NCBI RefSeq assembly: GCF_003473485.1
Contig: NC_053043.1
Span: 22,965,936 to 23,029,935, forward strand
DNA from: Medicago truncatula
Taxonomy: Eukaryota; Streptophyta; Magnoliopsida; Fabales; Fabaceae
Direction of reading: 5' to 3'
Length of the DNA stretch: 64,000 nucleotides
The position numbers and the translations under genes are program-made. This document shows, piece after piece, positions 32,751 through 44,908 of this stretch; position 1 is the first letter of the stretch; every line of letters starts with the position of its first letter. The notes below the pieces were generated by a model. It saw only the letters and a list, made by a program, of their open reading frames with translations, was not told the origin of the DNA and searched no databases.

Positions 32751-34809
32751 TTTTGGCCAATTCAGATTTAGGTACCCATATCTTCATGGGTCCTTTTGGG
32801 TTAGCTTTGGAGGTTTTACTTTTCCTCCCTTGTACCTTAGGGTGAATGCTGAGTGGCTTCTGATCATTCAATACTTTAGGTTTGACACATTTTGGTATTG
32901 TTTTCTCAGAAGCAGTAGCTGCTTTGTTCTTCTGATCCTTTTGTTTTGGAATTTTAGATTCTGGTTTAATCAGATTCTGATGAACAGGTTCTGATTTTTT
33001 CAGAATTTTAATCTTTTGACTCTTAGGATCAGATTTTGTCATTACCTTGATCTTTAGATTCTCTGGCTTTGATGTGATCTTAGCCTGTGAACCTGAAGCT
33101 TCAGGTTTTGACTGAACAGCAGTTATAGCATTTGTACCTTTAGGCACAAAGGTGGATTTCAATCCATCCTTGATACAATCACAGTAGCTCTTGAGACTGT
33201 ATTCTTTGGATTTCTCCTCAGAATATCCAATCCCTTTGCCTTTGTTCTTGTATGTGCTGTAGATCATAGAAGCAACTTTGCTTCTGTCTATTCCAGCCAT
33301 AATAAAATCATCCAAGGCAATCTCATGTTTATTGCCTGAACCTTTATCACATTTTTCTTGTAGCTTCTGACAAAGACTCTTGAGTCTATCTTCATATGTT
33401 GTTGATATGAGGTTAAACCCTTTGAGTTCTTCTTCAGAAACTTTCAGTTCCAATAGAGTTGATTTTTGTTGTTTCATCAAATCAACATATTTTTCTTTTA
33501 AATCTGTCAACTCATTGGTTCTGTGTTCAAACAGTGATAAAAGTTCTTTTAGAGAATCAACAAGTTCTTGTCTAGGGATTTTGGAATATACCTCATTTTC
33601 ATCTTCTGAATCTGATTCAGCTTCTGATACTGCTTCTGATGATACTGTTGCCACTAACCCAACGGCTGCCTTAGCATCATCATCAGCTTCTTCTTTATCA
33701 GAACGAGATTCACTATCCAAATCTTCCCAGGTCGCCATCAAGCTCTTTTTGATTTGCTTTCTGAATTTACTGGAGTTGAAGCTTGATTTCTTGGATTTGC
33801 CTTTAAACTTCTCCTTCTGAAGATCAGGGCAATCAGCAATGAAATGACCAGGCTTCTTACAATTGAAGCATCCCTTCTGATCTTCTTTCTTGAAGTTCTT
33901 GTAGCTACCTCTCTTGCTCAAAAATTTCTTCTGCTTCCTTGCCAGATACTCAAGCTTGTTGGACAGCATAGCCATCTTTACAGATTGATCTTCATCAGAA
34001 TCTCCATCAGGTGATTCTTCTTCAGATTCACTGGCTTTGTAGGCTTTGGAAGACTTTGAGGTCTTTCCTTTAGATGGTAAAGCAATGGATTTACTCTTCT
34101 TAGAGGTTTCATGCTCATTTAAACTCATTTCATGCACTTTGAGTGAGCTAACAAGATCTTCAACACTTAAAGTATTTAGATCCTTAGCTTCCTCAATAGC
34201 AGTTACTTTGGGTCTCCATCTTGAAGGTAAGCTTCTCAAAATCTTACTAACATGATCAGAGGCAACATAGCTTTTCTTCAGTATTTGCAATCCAGAAACT
34301 AAAGTTTGAAATCTTGAGTACATTTCTTCTATACTCTCATCATCCTTCATTCTGAAAAGTTCATACTGATGAACTAGCATCAAAGCTTTAGCCTCTTTTA
34401 CTTTCTTGCTGCCTTCAAAGTTTGCACATAGAGAAGCAAACATGGCCTTCGCAGTAGATTTGTCACTCATTTTCATGTATTCGGTGCGAGGTATAGAAGC
34501 CACAATGATTCCTCTTATCTTGTGATGTTTCTTATAAAGCTTCTTCTGAGCAGGAGTATGTATTCTTCTGTCTATAGCAGCTCCTTCTTCATCCAAATCC
34601 AGATCATCAACTCCATCTTCCAGTATATCCCATAGCTCTTCATCCAATCCCATGATAAAGCTGTACATATTAGTTTTCCACCATGAAAACTCTTCTGGAT
34701 CTCCATTAAACTTTGGAGCTTTTCCAGAGTCTGTTTTCTTGTCAGCAGTATCATAGTCATGCTTGACACTTGTGTATTTTGGAGTAACTGATTCCTCATC
34801 TCCAGACAT
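32572..34809 (-). CDS. gag of the copia element
   Basis: A 745-codon frame from the ATG at 34809, 56 nt from the primer-binding site. Residues ~25-240 are the retrotransposon gag/UBN2-type region ([19 protein letters not shown]). A CCHC zinc knuckle, [14 protein letters not shown], sits near residue 314. The later part is acidic then lysine-rich with predicted coiled-coil character. Gag forms the virus-like particle and binds RNA. The last ~60 codons overlap the start of pol in another frame and read as a tryptophan-rich tail unlike any gag, so true gag similarity probably ends near 32750. Confidence 0.9.
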   Translation of the reverse strand: MSGDEESVTPKYTSVKHDYDTADKKTDSGKAPKFNGDPEEFSWWKTNMYSFIMGLDEELWDILEDGVDDLDLDEEGAAIDRRIHTPAQKKLYKKHHKIRGIIVASIPRTEYMKMSDKSTAKAMFASLCANFEGSKKVKEAKALMLVHQYELFRMKDDESIEEMYSRFQTLVSGLQILKKSYVASDHVSKILRSLPSRWRPKVTAIEEAKDLNTLSVEDLVSSLKVHEMSLNEHETSKKSKSIALPSKGKTSKSSKAYKASESEEESPDGDSDEDQSVKMAMLSNKLEYLARKQKKFLSKRGSYKNFKKEDQKGCFNCKKPGHFIADCPDLQKEKFKGKSKKSSFNSSKFRKQIKKSLMATWEDLDSESRSDKEEADDDAKAAVGLVATVSSEAVSEAESDSEDENEVYSKIPRQELVDSLKELLSLFEHRTNELTDLKEKYVDLMKQQKSTLLELKVSEEELKGFNLISTTYEDRLKSLCQKLQEKCDKGSGNKHEIALDDFIMAGIDRSKVASMIYSTYKNKGKGIGYSEEKSKEYSLKSYCDCIKDGLKSTFVPKGTNAITAVQSKPEASGSQAKITSKPENLKIKVMTKSDPKSQKIKILKKSEPVHQNLIKPESKIPKQKDQKNKAATASEKTIPKCVKPKVLNDQKPLSIHPKVQGRKSKTSKANPKGPMKIWVPKSELAKNAGVLKGKRETKVMVPRQRMFKAHDWRESFVPYPYNERWRRSEVWWQPNWKDHWYRYYW

Positions 34810-34865
34810 GTTTTTCTAATAGATCTGGAACTGTAACACGGTTAAGTGCTGTGATAACAGAGCAA

Positions 34866-34877
34866 GCTCTGATACCA
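34866..34877 (-). promoter_or_regulatory. primer-binding site (iMet tRNA)
   Basis: TGGTATCAGAGC on the minus strand, two bases from the end of the 5' LTR. It matches the 3' end of plant initiator tRNA-Met. Confidence 0.9.
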
Positions 34878-34879
34878 AT

Positions 34880-36159
34880 TGAAGGTGAAAAACACAAGAA
34901 GGGGGGGTTGAATTGTGTTTTCTTTTTCTCTTTAAAAAAAAAAGGATTCTTCTTCTGATAAAACTTCAGAAGCAGTTTGATTGCTTCTGATGAAATGATC
35001 AGAGTCAGATTGCAGCGGAAAAGAACAGAGCAGAGAAAAGAAAGACAAAGACACAGGCAGTTATCCTGGTTCCTTCCACAACACGGAAGTAGTCCAGTCC
35101 CCCTTGCACTTCCAAGGAGATTTCACTATAATCACAAGATTACAACTGCTCAATACTTTCAAAGTATGAGACTTCACAAAACAATGCTCAAGCACACACG
35201 CAAGAGTCTTCCAATGCTCAAGCACTAAGCAAGAGACTTCTAATGCTCAAGCACGCAGGCAAGAGACTTCTAATCAAACAAAAATACAGAGAATTGAGTT
35301 TGAATTGAACACTTGATATACAATCAGTGGTGTTCACAATACAATACAGAAAAGACTCTAGACTTTGAATTTCTAAGATGTATCAAATCAGTGCAGAAAT
35401 TCAGTGTGCTTTGTAGAATCAAATTGACAGAGTTTTGGCGCTTTTAAACTTATGTATCTCTATCTTAAAATCTTCAAGTCTTCATTCCTTTATATAGAGG
35501 TGTGAAAGAGACGTTGAGATAATCAGCACGTCTAAAGAGTCGTTTGAAATCCTTTGATTATCCACCAGTGATCCTTTGCCTGATTTGGGTGTAGTCCTTT
35601 GAAGAATAAACTTCAAATTCATTCCCATCTTGAGTGTACAAATTCTGCAGGCATGGCTGTTGTTTTGTCTTGTAGCGTAGACAGAAAACAGAGTAGTGGA
35701 GGTAGTGGTTGTACACTTGTACTTTGTCAACTCTATTAACGAGAGACAAGAGCTCAGTGCTATCCATATATCCGTTGATACCTCCCTTTCAATTCTTTGT
35801 TCTTCTTTGATAAGACTGAATTGAGAATCAGCAACTTTGAATCTTCAGTTTGATTAAAGGATCAAAAGTAGCTTCTGGTGAAGATATTGCTTCTGATGAA
35901 AACTTTTGCTTCTGATGACTTTCTGCTTCTGATGACGTCATCTCTTCAGGAGCAGTTTAGCTTCAGGAGCAGTTTTCTTCAGATGCTCAGAATTTCTTTT
36001 TTCTTTCCATTGTTCTTCCAAGACCTATTGAAATAACTTGAGTAGCCTTTGGTCCTGTACACTTAAACAATTATTAGTAATAACCAATTGACAATTTTTA
36101 ATACCTTGTTATCATCAAAACTTAATAAGGTTCATTGTGAAACACATTTTGTTCCAACA
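34880..36159 (-). repeat. 5' LTR of the copia element (element orientation)
   Basis: 1280 bp, same length as the partner and identical as far as I can compare by eye. The TATA-like block is at 35487-35497 on the minus strand and the TGACGTCA palindrome at 35933-35940. It should carry the promoter of the element. Confidence 0.93.
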
Positions 36160-36164
36160 TGACT

Positions 36165-36445
36165 AAGCATCACACTCAAGGTACTTTCTCATTCACCAAT
36201 TTTTCGCACACAATCCACCTTTTTTACATACTAACTTGAGCGTTGGAGTGCGAATGTGCCTGCATGTACCATTCTCCTCACTGACGGAAACTGCATTCCT
36301 CCACACCAGAGCACCGTGAATCACCGCAACCGCAATCATCTTCACCGGTGAACCACCACAACATTTTTCCTGATCTTTTCCAAATAGATAATTTGGCTCT
36401 AGAAGGAGGAGGTCGTTCACTAATTCCTATCAATTCAAACTTTTT
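36165..36445 (+). repeat. 3' part of the old LTR unit, copy 1
   Basis: Continues the unit started at 21793. Shared with copy 2 are TTCGCACA.AATCCACCT, TTGGAGTGC.AATGTGCCTG and CACTAATTCC. The split is caused by the solo LTR and the copia element. Confidence 0.65.
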
Positions 36446-36448
36446 TGG

Positions 36449-36945
36449 ACCGGCATAAAGCCCAATGCGGAAAGCCTAACAAAGAGGCCCAAAATAACTA
36501 AAGTCCATATTCCTTTCGGAGAAGCACCGTGAAGATGGACATAAAGCCCTGTGCGCGTGACTCCACAAGAGTGCGCTATAATTGATCCTTGTCGTTTTGA
36601 AGATCTCCAACGACCTCTAGTGTTCACACTACAAAATCCAGAGACGGTTAACGCTCTACATGACTATATCAGTGTGACTCTGCGTCATACTCAGGTACAC
36701 TTTAATTCACCCAATTTTTTCGCACAATCCACCTCTTTCAAACACTTACTTGAGAGTTGGAGTGCTAATGTGCCTGTAGGCACCATCCTCCTTCGACGAC
36801 GAAGCTTGTTTTCCTTCACATCAGAGTATTGTAAACCACCGCAACAATAACTGCAATTCTCGAAGATTAACTACACTTATCTAATGTTCACCGTACATAT
36901 AATGTGGCGCTAGAATGAGGGCTCGTCCACTAATTCCCAACATTT
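36449..36945 (+). repeat. old LTR unit, copy 2
   Basis: About 497 bp, from GGACCGGCATAAAGCCCAAT to CTAATTCCCAACA. The following TTTAGGCGTTCTGCCACCG resembles the sequence just inside the LTR of some Ty3/gypsy elements. Two such units in tandem suggest an LTR pair or tandem duplication of an old element. Confidence 0.55.
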
Positions 36946-37202
36946 AGGCGTTCTGCCACCGTAATCGTTTTTATATGTTTCCCTAGTGCAACGGTCTTTT
37001 ACAACTATGATTCTAAGTATGAAATCATGTCTAGAACAGGACAAAAAAACATGAAAATAAAGTCTTCCACCGCAGTTCAAGTTTGATCAGCAATCCAAAT
37101 TCTCTGGGTTGAATCGCACATGAACTGGTCCTTTCTTTGGTGATTCACAACACGAATGGCACATGAACTTTTGCAAATATCGTGAACAACATGACTCCTT
37201 AA
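36946..37202. other. leader-like sequence behind LTR unit copy 2
   Basis: No ORF. It lies between the old LTR unit and the disrupted reading frame at 37203 and may be the untranslated leader of the same old element. Confidence 0.35.
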
Positions 37203-37295
37203 ATGATGAAGGAAAGCGCTCCAAAAGCAACAACTACACTTTCTCCACCAGTTCCACCATGGTTCATCTTACCTAAGAATCAAGAAAGCAATTTG

Positions 37296-40107
37296 TGTAA
37301 CGCTCCTATTTCTATTAAAGCAATTAAACATGCGAATAATACATTTATTCAAGAAATAGAGATTACGTCTTATTCAAAATTCAAAAACCGATAGACATGT
37401 ATGTAAACCTCAACAGTTACAGCGGAATATAAATCAGAGTGATCAAATATATACATGCCATTAGCAAATAAATCATATCCAAAAGATAAATCTCAAAACC
37501 CAAACATCGGGTAGTCATCAACAAAATAATAATCCCAACGAAAATATAAATAACCTAATCTAGACCGACACGACAAGCCTAGATCAGAGCCGACACGACA
37601 CCGATATCGGAGGAAGCTCCCGATATCCCAAGCAAAGACTCACCGAGACTACTCCTGCACAACGTCTACTCACCCATACAGGCAAGTAGGCGGTTAAAAC
37701 CACTGGGGGTAAGCATTACATTATCATAATCCAGATAATAATCAAATCAAATAATATCATGTACTTGAATAATAATAGTCATGCATAAATACTTATATCA
37801 CAACTTGATAGTTCATATCCACAGATATCAATCACATGAATAATTATCCAATCATAAATGTTCATTCACAACATCAATCACGAACAATCATTATCAACTT
37901 TCATTCTTCTCTATTCATCACCAATCACATATTTCACATAGGACTCATGCTATGATATGCACTTATTGACACATAAATGCATGTGGTACCAAATCTCAAC
38001 AAGGTCGTCACCTCCGATGGACAAGTCAACATCGCATGTAAAGCTCACCTCTGCCTTACAATAATCTCGAAGTAAAAGATTCATCCCTTTTACAGCAACA
38101 ACGACTATGATGCATGGACATGTGTAAGGACTCGATAATGCGACAACAAATCACAATCTCAACTCAATATATAGGACAACACCCAATTATATTGATTATC
38201 TCCACAACATTGCATTATCAAGAAAACATGCCCACACAAATAAATCATAGTATTCGTCATCACACATCAACATATTATCAATAATCAACAATGTCACTCA
38301 ACATCAACTATATCATATAGTTTCACCAATTCAAGCATTCTCATATTCCAAGTAAGATAGCAAAATAAATCTCATGATCATTATCACATCTCAATTACAT
38401 ATTTACATACTCAATTATTCCCTCTAAATACTTCATTAAGCCCAATATCAAGTTTGGAAAAGTTTCACGACTCATAGAAAAAGTTATGCTAAGTTTTCAC
38501 AAAAATTCACATGACCCATGTGTAGTAATTTGATCATAACTCGAGTTCTAAAAATCATTTGGACCTGAAACCAACGCCATTAGAAAGCTAACAAAATTAT
38601 CTAAAACTTTCATGTTTACACCAAAGGCCAATTCGAAACAGAAATAGGTGAAAAAGACGCAAGAACGCGAAACAAGAGATGCTGGAACTGGCCTGCTTCT
38701 GAAGTGTGCTTCTGAAGTATGCTTCTGAAGTGTGCTTCTGAAGTGTGCTTCTGAAGTTTGCTTCTGAAGTTTGCTTCTGAAGTATGCTTCTGAAGTATGC
38801 TTCTGAAGTGTTCGCTTACAGCTTTTCCAAAAAGTGCGTTTTTCACTATTTCGCGCGTAAAATGCAAACCGTTAATCGGATTTTGATGCCGTTTTCACCT
38901 ACACGATCCTGACACTTGACTCTAACATAATCTATAAAAAATTTCATGTTTCAACCATCCCAAAAGTCATTTTCCAAAACCTCACATAATCACTTATTGG
39001 CGAAAACGCTTAAACATCGACATTTCACACGAAAAACCCGTTTTCTCCCAAACGACTCAACTAACATAACCACAACATGAAAACAGAAATTCTCATAGGT
39101 TCAATTCATCCAAAAATAACAAAATTTCAGTCAACAACCATATATATATCAAAAAGTTCATTTTGGTCCTTCACATGAACACTTAACTCAACTTCACTAA
39201 TTTCACAAAACCATCAACAACAATTTATTTCTCATCATCAATCCACAATTAAGTATACCCAAATCATAATTCACTTACAATAGCATCAGTTAACAATAAC
39301 CACATTAATGGAATATGAATCACATCTCTTTTCAATCAAAGCATATCAAATTTCATCAATTAATCATAATTTCATAACTTAACATTTATACATACTTTGA
39401 AACATGTAATTTCACCCATAAACATACCATAATCATCAATTCAAGCACAAGAAAATAGCATCACAGCTAGAGCACGAATTTAACAACAATTGTTCACCAA
39501 CCCATTTTCATACAACATGAGAAAATGCAAAGATTGTACATGATTATGATAATAACTAACCCCCTTACCTTTGAAGTTGATTATCTCTAACCCTTGCTTC
39601 AATTCAGCTCCTAGGTCACCCAAATTGATTCCCCAAGCTTTCCCTTCAACACTCTTGTTCTTCTCTTCACCTCTTTCTCTCTCTAGGAAAGTGTTTTGTG
39701 AAGTGAATGAAAGATATTTTCCTATGACAACCCTAATGTTATCTCCCTTAATGGGCTCAATTCCAAATTCTAATGGGCCTAACTCATCCTAACATAATTC
39801 CAAAAAGTTTCTATCCACTCAACGGTAATTACTAACAACGGTAAAATATAACGAACGGTCACTAACGATAAAAACTAATCATTACACTAGTAACTTGGTA
39901 AAATAAGGGTTCTCATTAAATATTAAAATGATTCTCACCAAAATTACCATTTTACCCTTACCCGTCAAATGACTAAAATACTCTTCTAATACGGTAATCC
40001 ACGTAAATGCACCCGACGACAATTAAATACACACAAGCACAATTAATCACACACAAACACAATTAAAAGTAATTAAAATAAATCTAGCTAAAAATTGGGC
40101 TGTTACA
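37296..40107. mobile_element. solo LTR, 2812 bp, TSD ATTTG
   Basis: It starts TGTAACGCTCC and ends GGGCTGTTACA, with a perfect TSD ATTTG at 37291-37295 and 40108-40112. It shares landmarks with the LTRs at 42297 and 52248: TGCATGTGGTACCA, a block on tissue like AACTTTCATG.TTACACC, and the terminal TGTAAC/GTTACA. It contains a 14-bp tandem repeat at 38695-38812. No internal region remains. Confidence 0.85.
38695..38812. repeat. 14-bp tandem repeat, about nine copies
   Basis: Units of TGCTTCTGAAGTGT with T/A/G variants at the last positions. Each carries the near-palindrome CTTCTGAAG. The repeat lies inside the solo LTR 37296-40107. Confidence 0.85.
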
Positions 40108-40283
40108 ATTTGGGCCAGATTTTTTATTCACCACCTTCTTTTGGTGGTGCTCCTAACACGAACGAGCTTTTGTTGAACATTGTCAACATGATTCAACAAC
40201 ATATCAAGAGATTAAGACCACAAAAAAGGCTTCTTAAAAAAAACCACAAAAAAGAAATTAGGAGGAGATTCTTAATGAAATTG

Positions 40284-40682
40284 CTACGTAGATCGAGGTT
40301 GCATAACACAATGAACGAAACACCACATTAGTGGTAATCGTGGTTGTTGTGTTTGTTTTGACGGAGAAATTGTAAAGCAAGCAAATCCATCAAGGCAATT
40401 TTGATGAAGAAACTTGAAATCATTCACCTCTTCATCACGGTCGTAGAGATATTTCACCATTTCAACAAAGCCACAAAGGTCCTCCTCATCGTCACTATAT
40501 GCGTAGACGCGACACAGATTCTCTAGAATGAAATTGTTTTCATCATAGACACATTTCGTTAAGAAGAAGGATAACAAATTGTCCAATACCACGTGTTTTT
40601 GAGAAGTGATGGTGATTTTAGTGAAATTGGCAAGTGCACCAAATCGTATCAAGTAATCAATTAGGAAGTTAATCGTCTCCAC
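40284..40682 (-). pseudogene. unrecognised coding-like segment joined to an LTR start
   Basis: An open frame of 132 codons with no ATG at its start. The middle, LSFFLTKCVYDENNFILENL to KFLHQNCLDGFACF, looks protein-like (mixed hydrophobic and acidic) but I do not recognise it. Its first ~18 codons are LTR sequence (the TGGCAAGTGCACCAAATCG start at 40628). It also overlaps the end of the plus-strand frame at 40331. Probably a fragment of an older gene or element cut by the LTR. Confidence 0.3.
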
Positions 40683-42296
40683 AAGGATTGTAGTTCAACT
40701 TGGTAATTAACGGAATATATTTAGAAAAGTAAATAAGAGAAAAGACTTGAAGTGGTTGCAAGGTTTTAACTGTCCTGCCGAATGCGAGATTAGGTTTGGT
40801 TGATTCAGATGTTTAACGGTATTTAAGAAATTATAACATAACCCCGTGATAAATTGGTGCAAGTTCTGTTTTAATCCTCGGAGTTCGCCCTTGCAAATTA
40901 CGAGGGTCCCTAAAGACGAATTATATACCAAAATTCATACTCATATTCAATTATATTAGAAACTAAGTAATTCACTAATGTCTTATTCGAATGGAGGCGA
41001 GGGTTGTCAATCCTAATATTGCTGCATCTATAATTTTAATAAAAGCGGAGGACATATACAAATTAAACCAGACATTAGATTATAAACTTAATAAAAAAAA
41101 CTTTATTAATGGAATCTAACAAATAATAAAGGGTTCTTCATGGAACCCTAATCAAATAAGTTTAGTTGCTCATGGAAACCAACATCAAGAGTGAACAAGA
41201 AGAGGATGGAGATCCTCTACCTGGAAGCTCCTGATGTTTTGACCCTTGCCTTATACCGCTTTCTTTCCAAATGAATAAAAGAGTGTACAAGGGACTCTAT
41301 TTTTAATGCATGATGACAAGGGCGCATGACCTCATGCACAGGGGCATATGGCCTCATCTGCAGGGGCGTATGGCCACATGTGCAGAGGCGCATGATGCAT
41401 CCTCTCCTGTGTGTTTTCAGCAGTTTTTTACCCTTTTCATGTGTTTTTCCGTCTTGAAATGTCTTGAAACTTAAATTTTCTTCATTTCGTATTGTCTTCA
41501 AAAACCATCTATGAATCATTGAACATCAATCTTCATATCCTCAATCTTTCACTTGATGTCTTGATTTTTCGATTTACATGATTTCTCACTACAAAACAAT
41601 CAAAACACTATATAGTTGCACAATTTAGGATAAACGTAAATTACAGCGACTCGAATGAAAAAAATACAAAAGTTCCTAAAACCAATGGAAGCTCCTCTAA
41701 TTTACTTATAATTTGCCTTCAAATGCAAAAAATTACACTAAAAACATCATATGTTATTCCGTCATCAATACCCAAACTTAAACTGTTGCTTGTCCTCAAG
41801 CTACAAAATAGAAAGAAGTTGGAATTTACATGAATTTGATCATGCACAACCACATCTAGAAAAGTACCAAACACAGGCGCAACCAACCTTAACACTTGTC
41901 AGAAGGCGCCTCAAATATCAGAAACTTCCGAGTGATTTCAACCACATTTTTGACAACTCGTAGAGAAAAGCGCAACCAACTACCTAAAGCATGGGAAAGC
42001 ATAACTCCGATTTCTCCCTTCAAGATATAGGGATGTCCCTATCCTTCCCCACATTAAACCACATTAAAGTGGCTGAAATACATGCTTCTAACGAGCTAAG
42101 CTAGTCTCGAGGACTCAAGAGCCTAGAGTACGCCAGACTGGACGCCACGAAGCTACGATCCTGGTAACGTACGTGACCTTGGAACCCCCCCCCCCCCCAA
42201 CTAGAGGGCATTAAGCTACGACGATGGACATTCGAAGAGCCTCACGGGAAACATTCTGTAAAGCTTGATAAGGTCCCCCCTGACCATTATCGTCAC
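40628..42296 (+). repeat. degraded LTR-retrotransposon sequence
   Basis: It begins TGGCAAGTGCACCAAATCGT then GTATCAAGTAAT and ATCGTCTCCACAAGGATTG, a start common to a plant LTR family. CCCAAACTTAAACTGTTGCTTGTCCTC near 41770 is a phrase often found just past that LTR. It includes a 26-bp minisatellite (41321-41400, four units of the GGGCGCATGACCTCATGCAC type) and a run of 14 C at 42185-42198. No intact gene. Confidence 0.5.
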
Positions 42297-44908
42297 TGTA
42301 ACGCCCTCTTTGAATGATTTGATTGTTTTAATAGGTTTAGAATATATTTATATGATTATGTGATTTATTAAGTGGCTTATTTTAGTATTTATGTGATTTA
42401 AATGATTATGTGGTGTGTCGTTATTTTATTAAGTAGTGTTATTTTATTATTTAATAGAATAAGTCTTGAAAATAGAAATAAGATTAAGATTGTGGGGCTG
42501 TTTTGAGAATTTAAAGAGTTTAGTGGATTAAGTGGAAATAAGATAAAATAGATGGGAAGAGATAAATAGGAGAAACTATGTTTAGAATTATTTTTCACGT
42601 ACAACCAGTTTTGGAGAAAAGGGAGAAAGTGAGAAGTTAAGAGAAGAGAAGAGTCAGAAAAGAGAAAGCGGTAGAATCTTGTAGAGTCCGATCATCTAAT
42701 CTAAGGTAAGGGTGGGACTAACTTTCTCTAATTCTAAGTAATTTAATTCTGAGAATTGGATTTAACATGTTGTGGGTTGTAGTTTTATGAATTTGGGAAA
42801 TTAGGGTTAGAAGTTGTGATTGGTTGTTTTAATTGTAAAATTGATTGTTGGAATTAAGATGTTAACGAAGTTAGGGTTGTGAAAAGAAGTTAGAGTTTTG
42901 AAAAGAAGTTAGGGTTTTGAATTGCAATTTGTTTGTTGAAAGTGTAGGTAATCCAATGAATTAACATATGAATTGATGTTCAAGTTGTGGAATAACAATA
43001 TGTGATGTTTCTTATCAAATTTGGGAGTTTGTGTTTGAGTCTAGTGAATTAAGAGTGATTCTTAAGTGAAAAACGCATTGTTAAACTGATTTTTGAACTG
43101 CTGTGAAGCTCAAAATCGCCCTCCGAGTTTCCAAAATCGGCCCCCGATTTCTGAGCTGATTTTCTAGCTTTGGTTCGACGAAAATCGGCCCCCGATTTTC
43201 TGTCAGGAAAATCTGGAAATATTCGCAATTTTCACCCTTTTCTGTTTTGAATTTGTTTTCGGTGTAAACATGAAAGTTGTAGATAATTGAGTTAGCTTTC
43301 CAGTGGCTTTGGTTTGACTTGAAAATGATTTGTAGTTTTTGAGATATGATAAAACTTATGGAATAATTCCAACCCTCAAAACTAGAGGTACTATGAGTTC
43401 AATTAAGGTGTTTAAGAGTATTTAACCCATGTCGTGAGTTGATCTTGGGATAGGAATGGAAGTTGTTAATAAGTTATAGACTTACAGAAAGCCCGAATCA
43501 AATGATTAATGTTTGTTGGTTAGTTTAAGATATTTATATAATGTGAAAGACGTTGATATGAAGTTGTAATTGTTATATAAGATGATTAATATTGATGATT
43601 TACTTTGATGATTAAATGTGAAAATATTTATATAATGTGAAAGACGTTGATATGAAGTTGTAATTGTTATATAAGATGATTAATATTGATGGTAACTTGC
43701 TGCATATGTTTAAATGATGCTGTCTTGCTATTGTGATGAATTAATACCATTAAGATGTCTAAGTTGTTAAGTTGTAAGATATTGATCCAAATTATTGGAG
43801 TCATATGAGATGTCTAAGTTGTTAAGTCGTAAGATGTTGAGTCTATTGCATACTCATTTAAGTTGAGGGCTTGATGCCCTGTAAGTTGAGGGCTTGATGC
43901 CCTGTGAGCCTATTTACGCTTATACATTGGGGGCTTGATGCCCTGATTGGTACCACATGCATGATTAAGAAGTTGAAGTTGCATATGTTGAGTTCAAGTT
44001 GTAGAAGTCGCATTGTCGTTGTTGTTAAGTTGTCAATTGTCAACGAGTTGTTAATGAAGAACTAAGTGAAGTATTAATATTTATTAATCGTGGTTGTTAT
44101 ATTATTATGAGATGATGATTATGTTGTGTTGTTTATGTTATTATGAGATGATGATTATGTTGTGTTGTTTATATTATTATGAGAAGATGATTATGTTGTG
44201 TTGTTTATGTTATTATGAGATGATGATTATGTTATGTTGTGTATGTTATAAGATGATGTTTATGATGTGATGATTTATGATGTTATATGATGATGGTTAT
44301 GCTTTGATTATTATGTGCTATGTGATGATGTATATAATGCGATGAATATGAAGTTAATAATGAGTAGAAGTTGATTGAGTTATTAATGAAATATTATAAG
44401 AAGATTTAATATTATTAATTGATGAATTTTAAGTTGTTAAATGCTTTTGATGAATTATATGCTTATTATTATTGAATGTGAAATCTCACCCCTTCTGCTT
44501 GGAAATGTTGCTCTTCGTATGAGTAACTTGCAGGTGATCGAGAATAAGTAGTTGTTGATTGCTGTCGTGAGTGGCTATCCCTCACTGTGTCTTTAGGTGC
44601 TCTGATACGTAACGAGATGGGAACTTTGTTGCATGCTTTTCTATTCCTTACGTATTGCTTATGAATTTACCTAATTAAGTTGTTAATTGGATTTTTATGA
44701 GATGTTTGATGAGGCCTTCGTGCCAAGACTACTTTTAGATGTTAAATAAATTCCGTTGCGAAGTATTGAATTAATATGTTGTTGATTTTTGAAGGACAAT
44801 TAGTTAATTATTCCATTTATGATTTTTATGAAGTGTGACATTCCGTTTGTGATGATTACTCTGATTATTTTAAATGAAATTTTTATGTTGGGAAAACGGG
44901 GTGTTACA
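42297..44908. mobile_element. solo LTR, 2612 bp, TSD GTCAC
   Basis: It starts TGTAACGCCCTC and ends CGGGGTGTTACA, with perfect TSD GTCAC at 42292-42296 and 44909-44913. The block CTCACCCCTTCTGCTTGGAA to CTTGCAGGTGATCGAG near 44490-44540 is matched in reverse orientation by 52600-52660, so it is the same family as the LTR at 52248. Internal minisatellites: GGGCTTGATGCCC units (43866-43955), a ~39-bp unit four times (44095-44250) and a ~92-bp duplication (43530-43690). Confidence 0.88.

Larger units (their letters stand above)
24319..36159 (-). mobile_element. complete Sirevirus-type Ty1/copia retrotransposon
   Basis: An 11,841-bp element with two 1280-bp LTRs (24319-25598 and 34880-36159) and a perfect TSD TGACT (24314-24318 and 36160-36164). 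Its coding strand is minus: LTR, PBS, gag, pol, third ORF, polypurine tract, LTR. The LTRs look identical by eye, so insertion is recent. Gag with one zinc knuckle, pol in copia order (protease, integrase, reverse transcriptase, RNase H), and a long extra ORF behind pol with a GGGGGAGAT polypurine tract point to the Sirevirus group known from soybean SIRE1. Gag and pol are in different frames (see those entries). Confidence 0.93.
37203..40331 (+). pseudogene. reading frame interrupted by a solo LTR; product not recognised
   Basis: A plus-strand frame from the ATG at 37203 (MKESAPKATTTLSPPVPPW) is cut at 37295 by the LTR at 37296-40107. It resumes at 40113 after the second TSD copy, in the same frame, with GQIFYSPPSFGGAPNTNELL and a basic tail to the stop at 40329-40331. 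The two parts total about 106 codons. The N-terminal proline-rich stretch and basic C-terminus match no family I know. Position behind an LTR-like unit suggests a degraded gag region, but a small host gene is possible. Confidence 0.45.

Noticed and set aside
43860..43960. CRISPR-like short repeats in the solo LTR
   Set aside because: Only three units with related spacers inside a plant LTR; a minisatellite in a nuclear genome.
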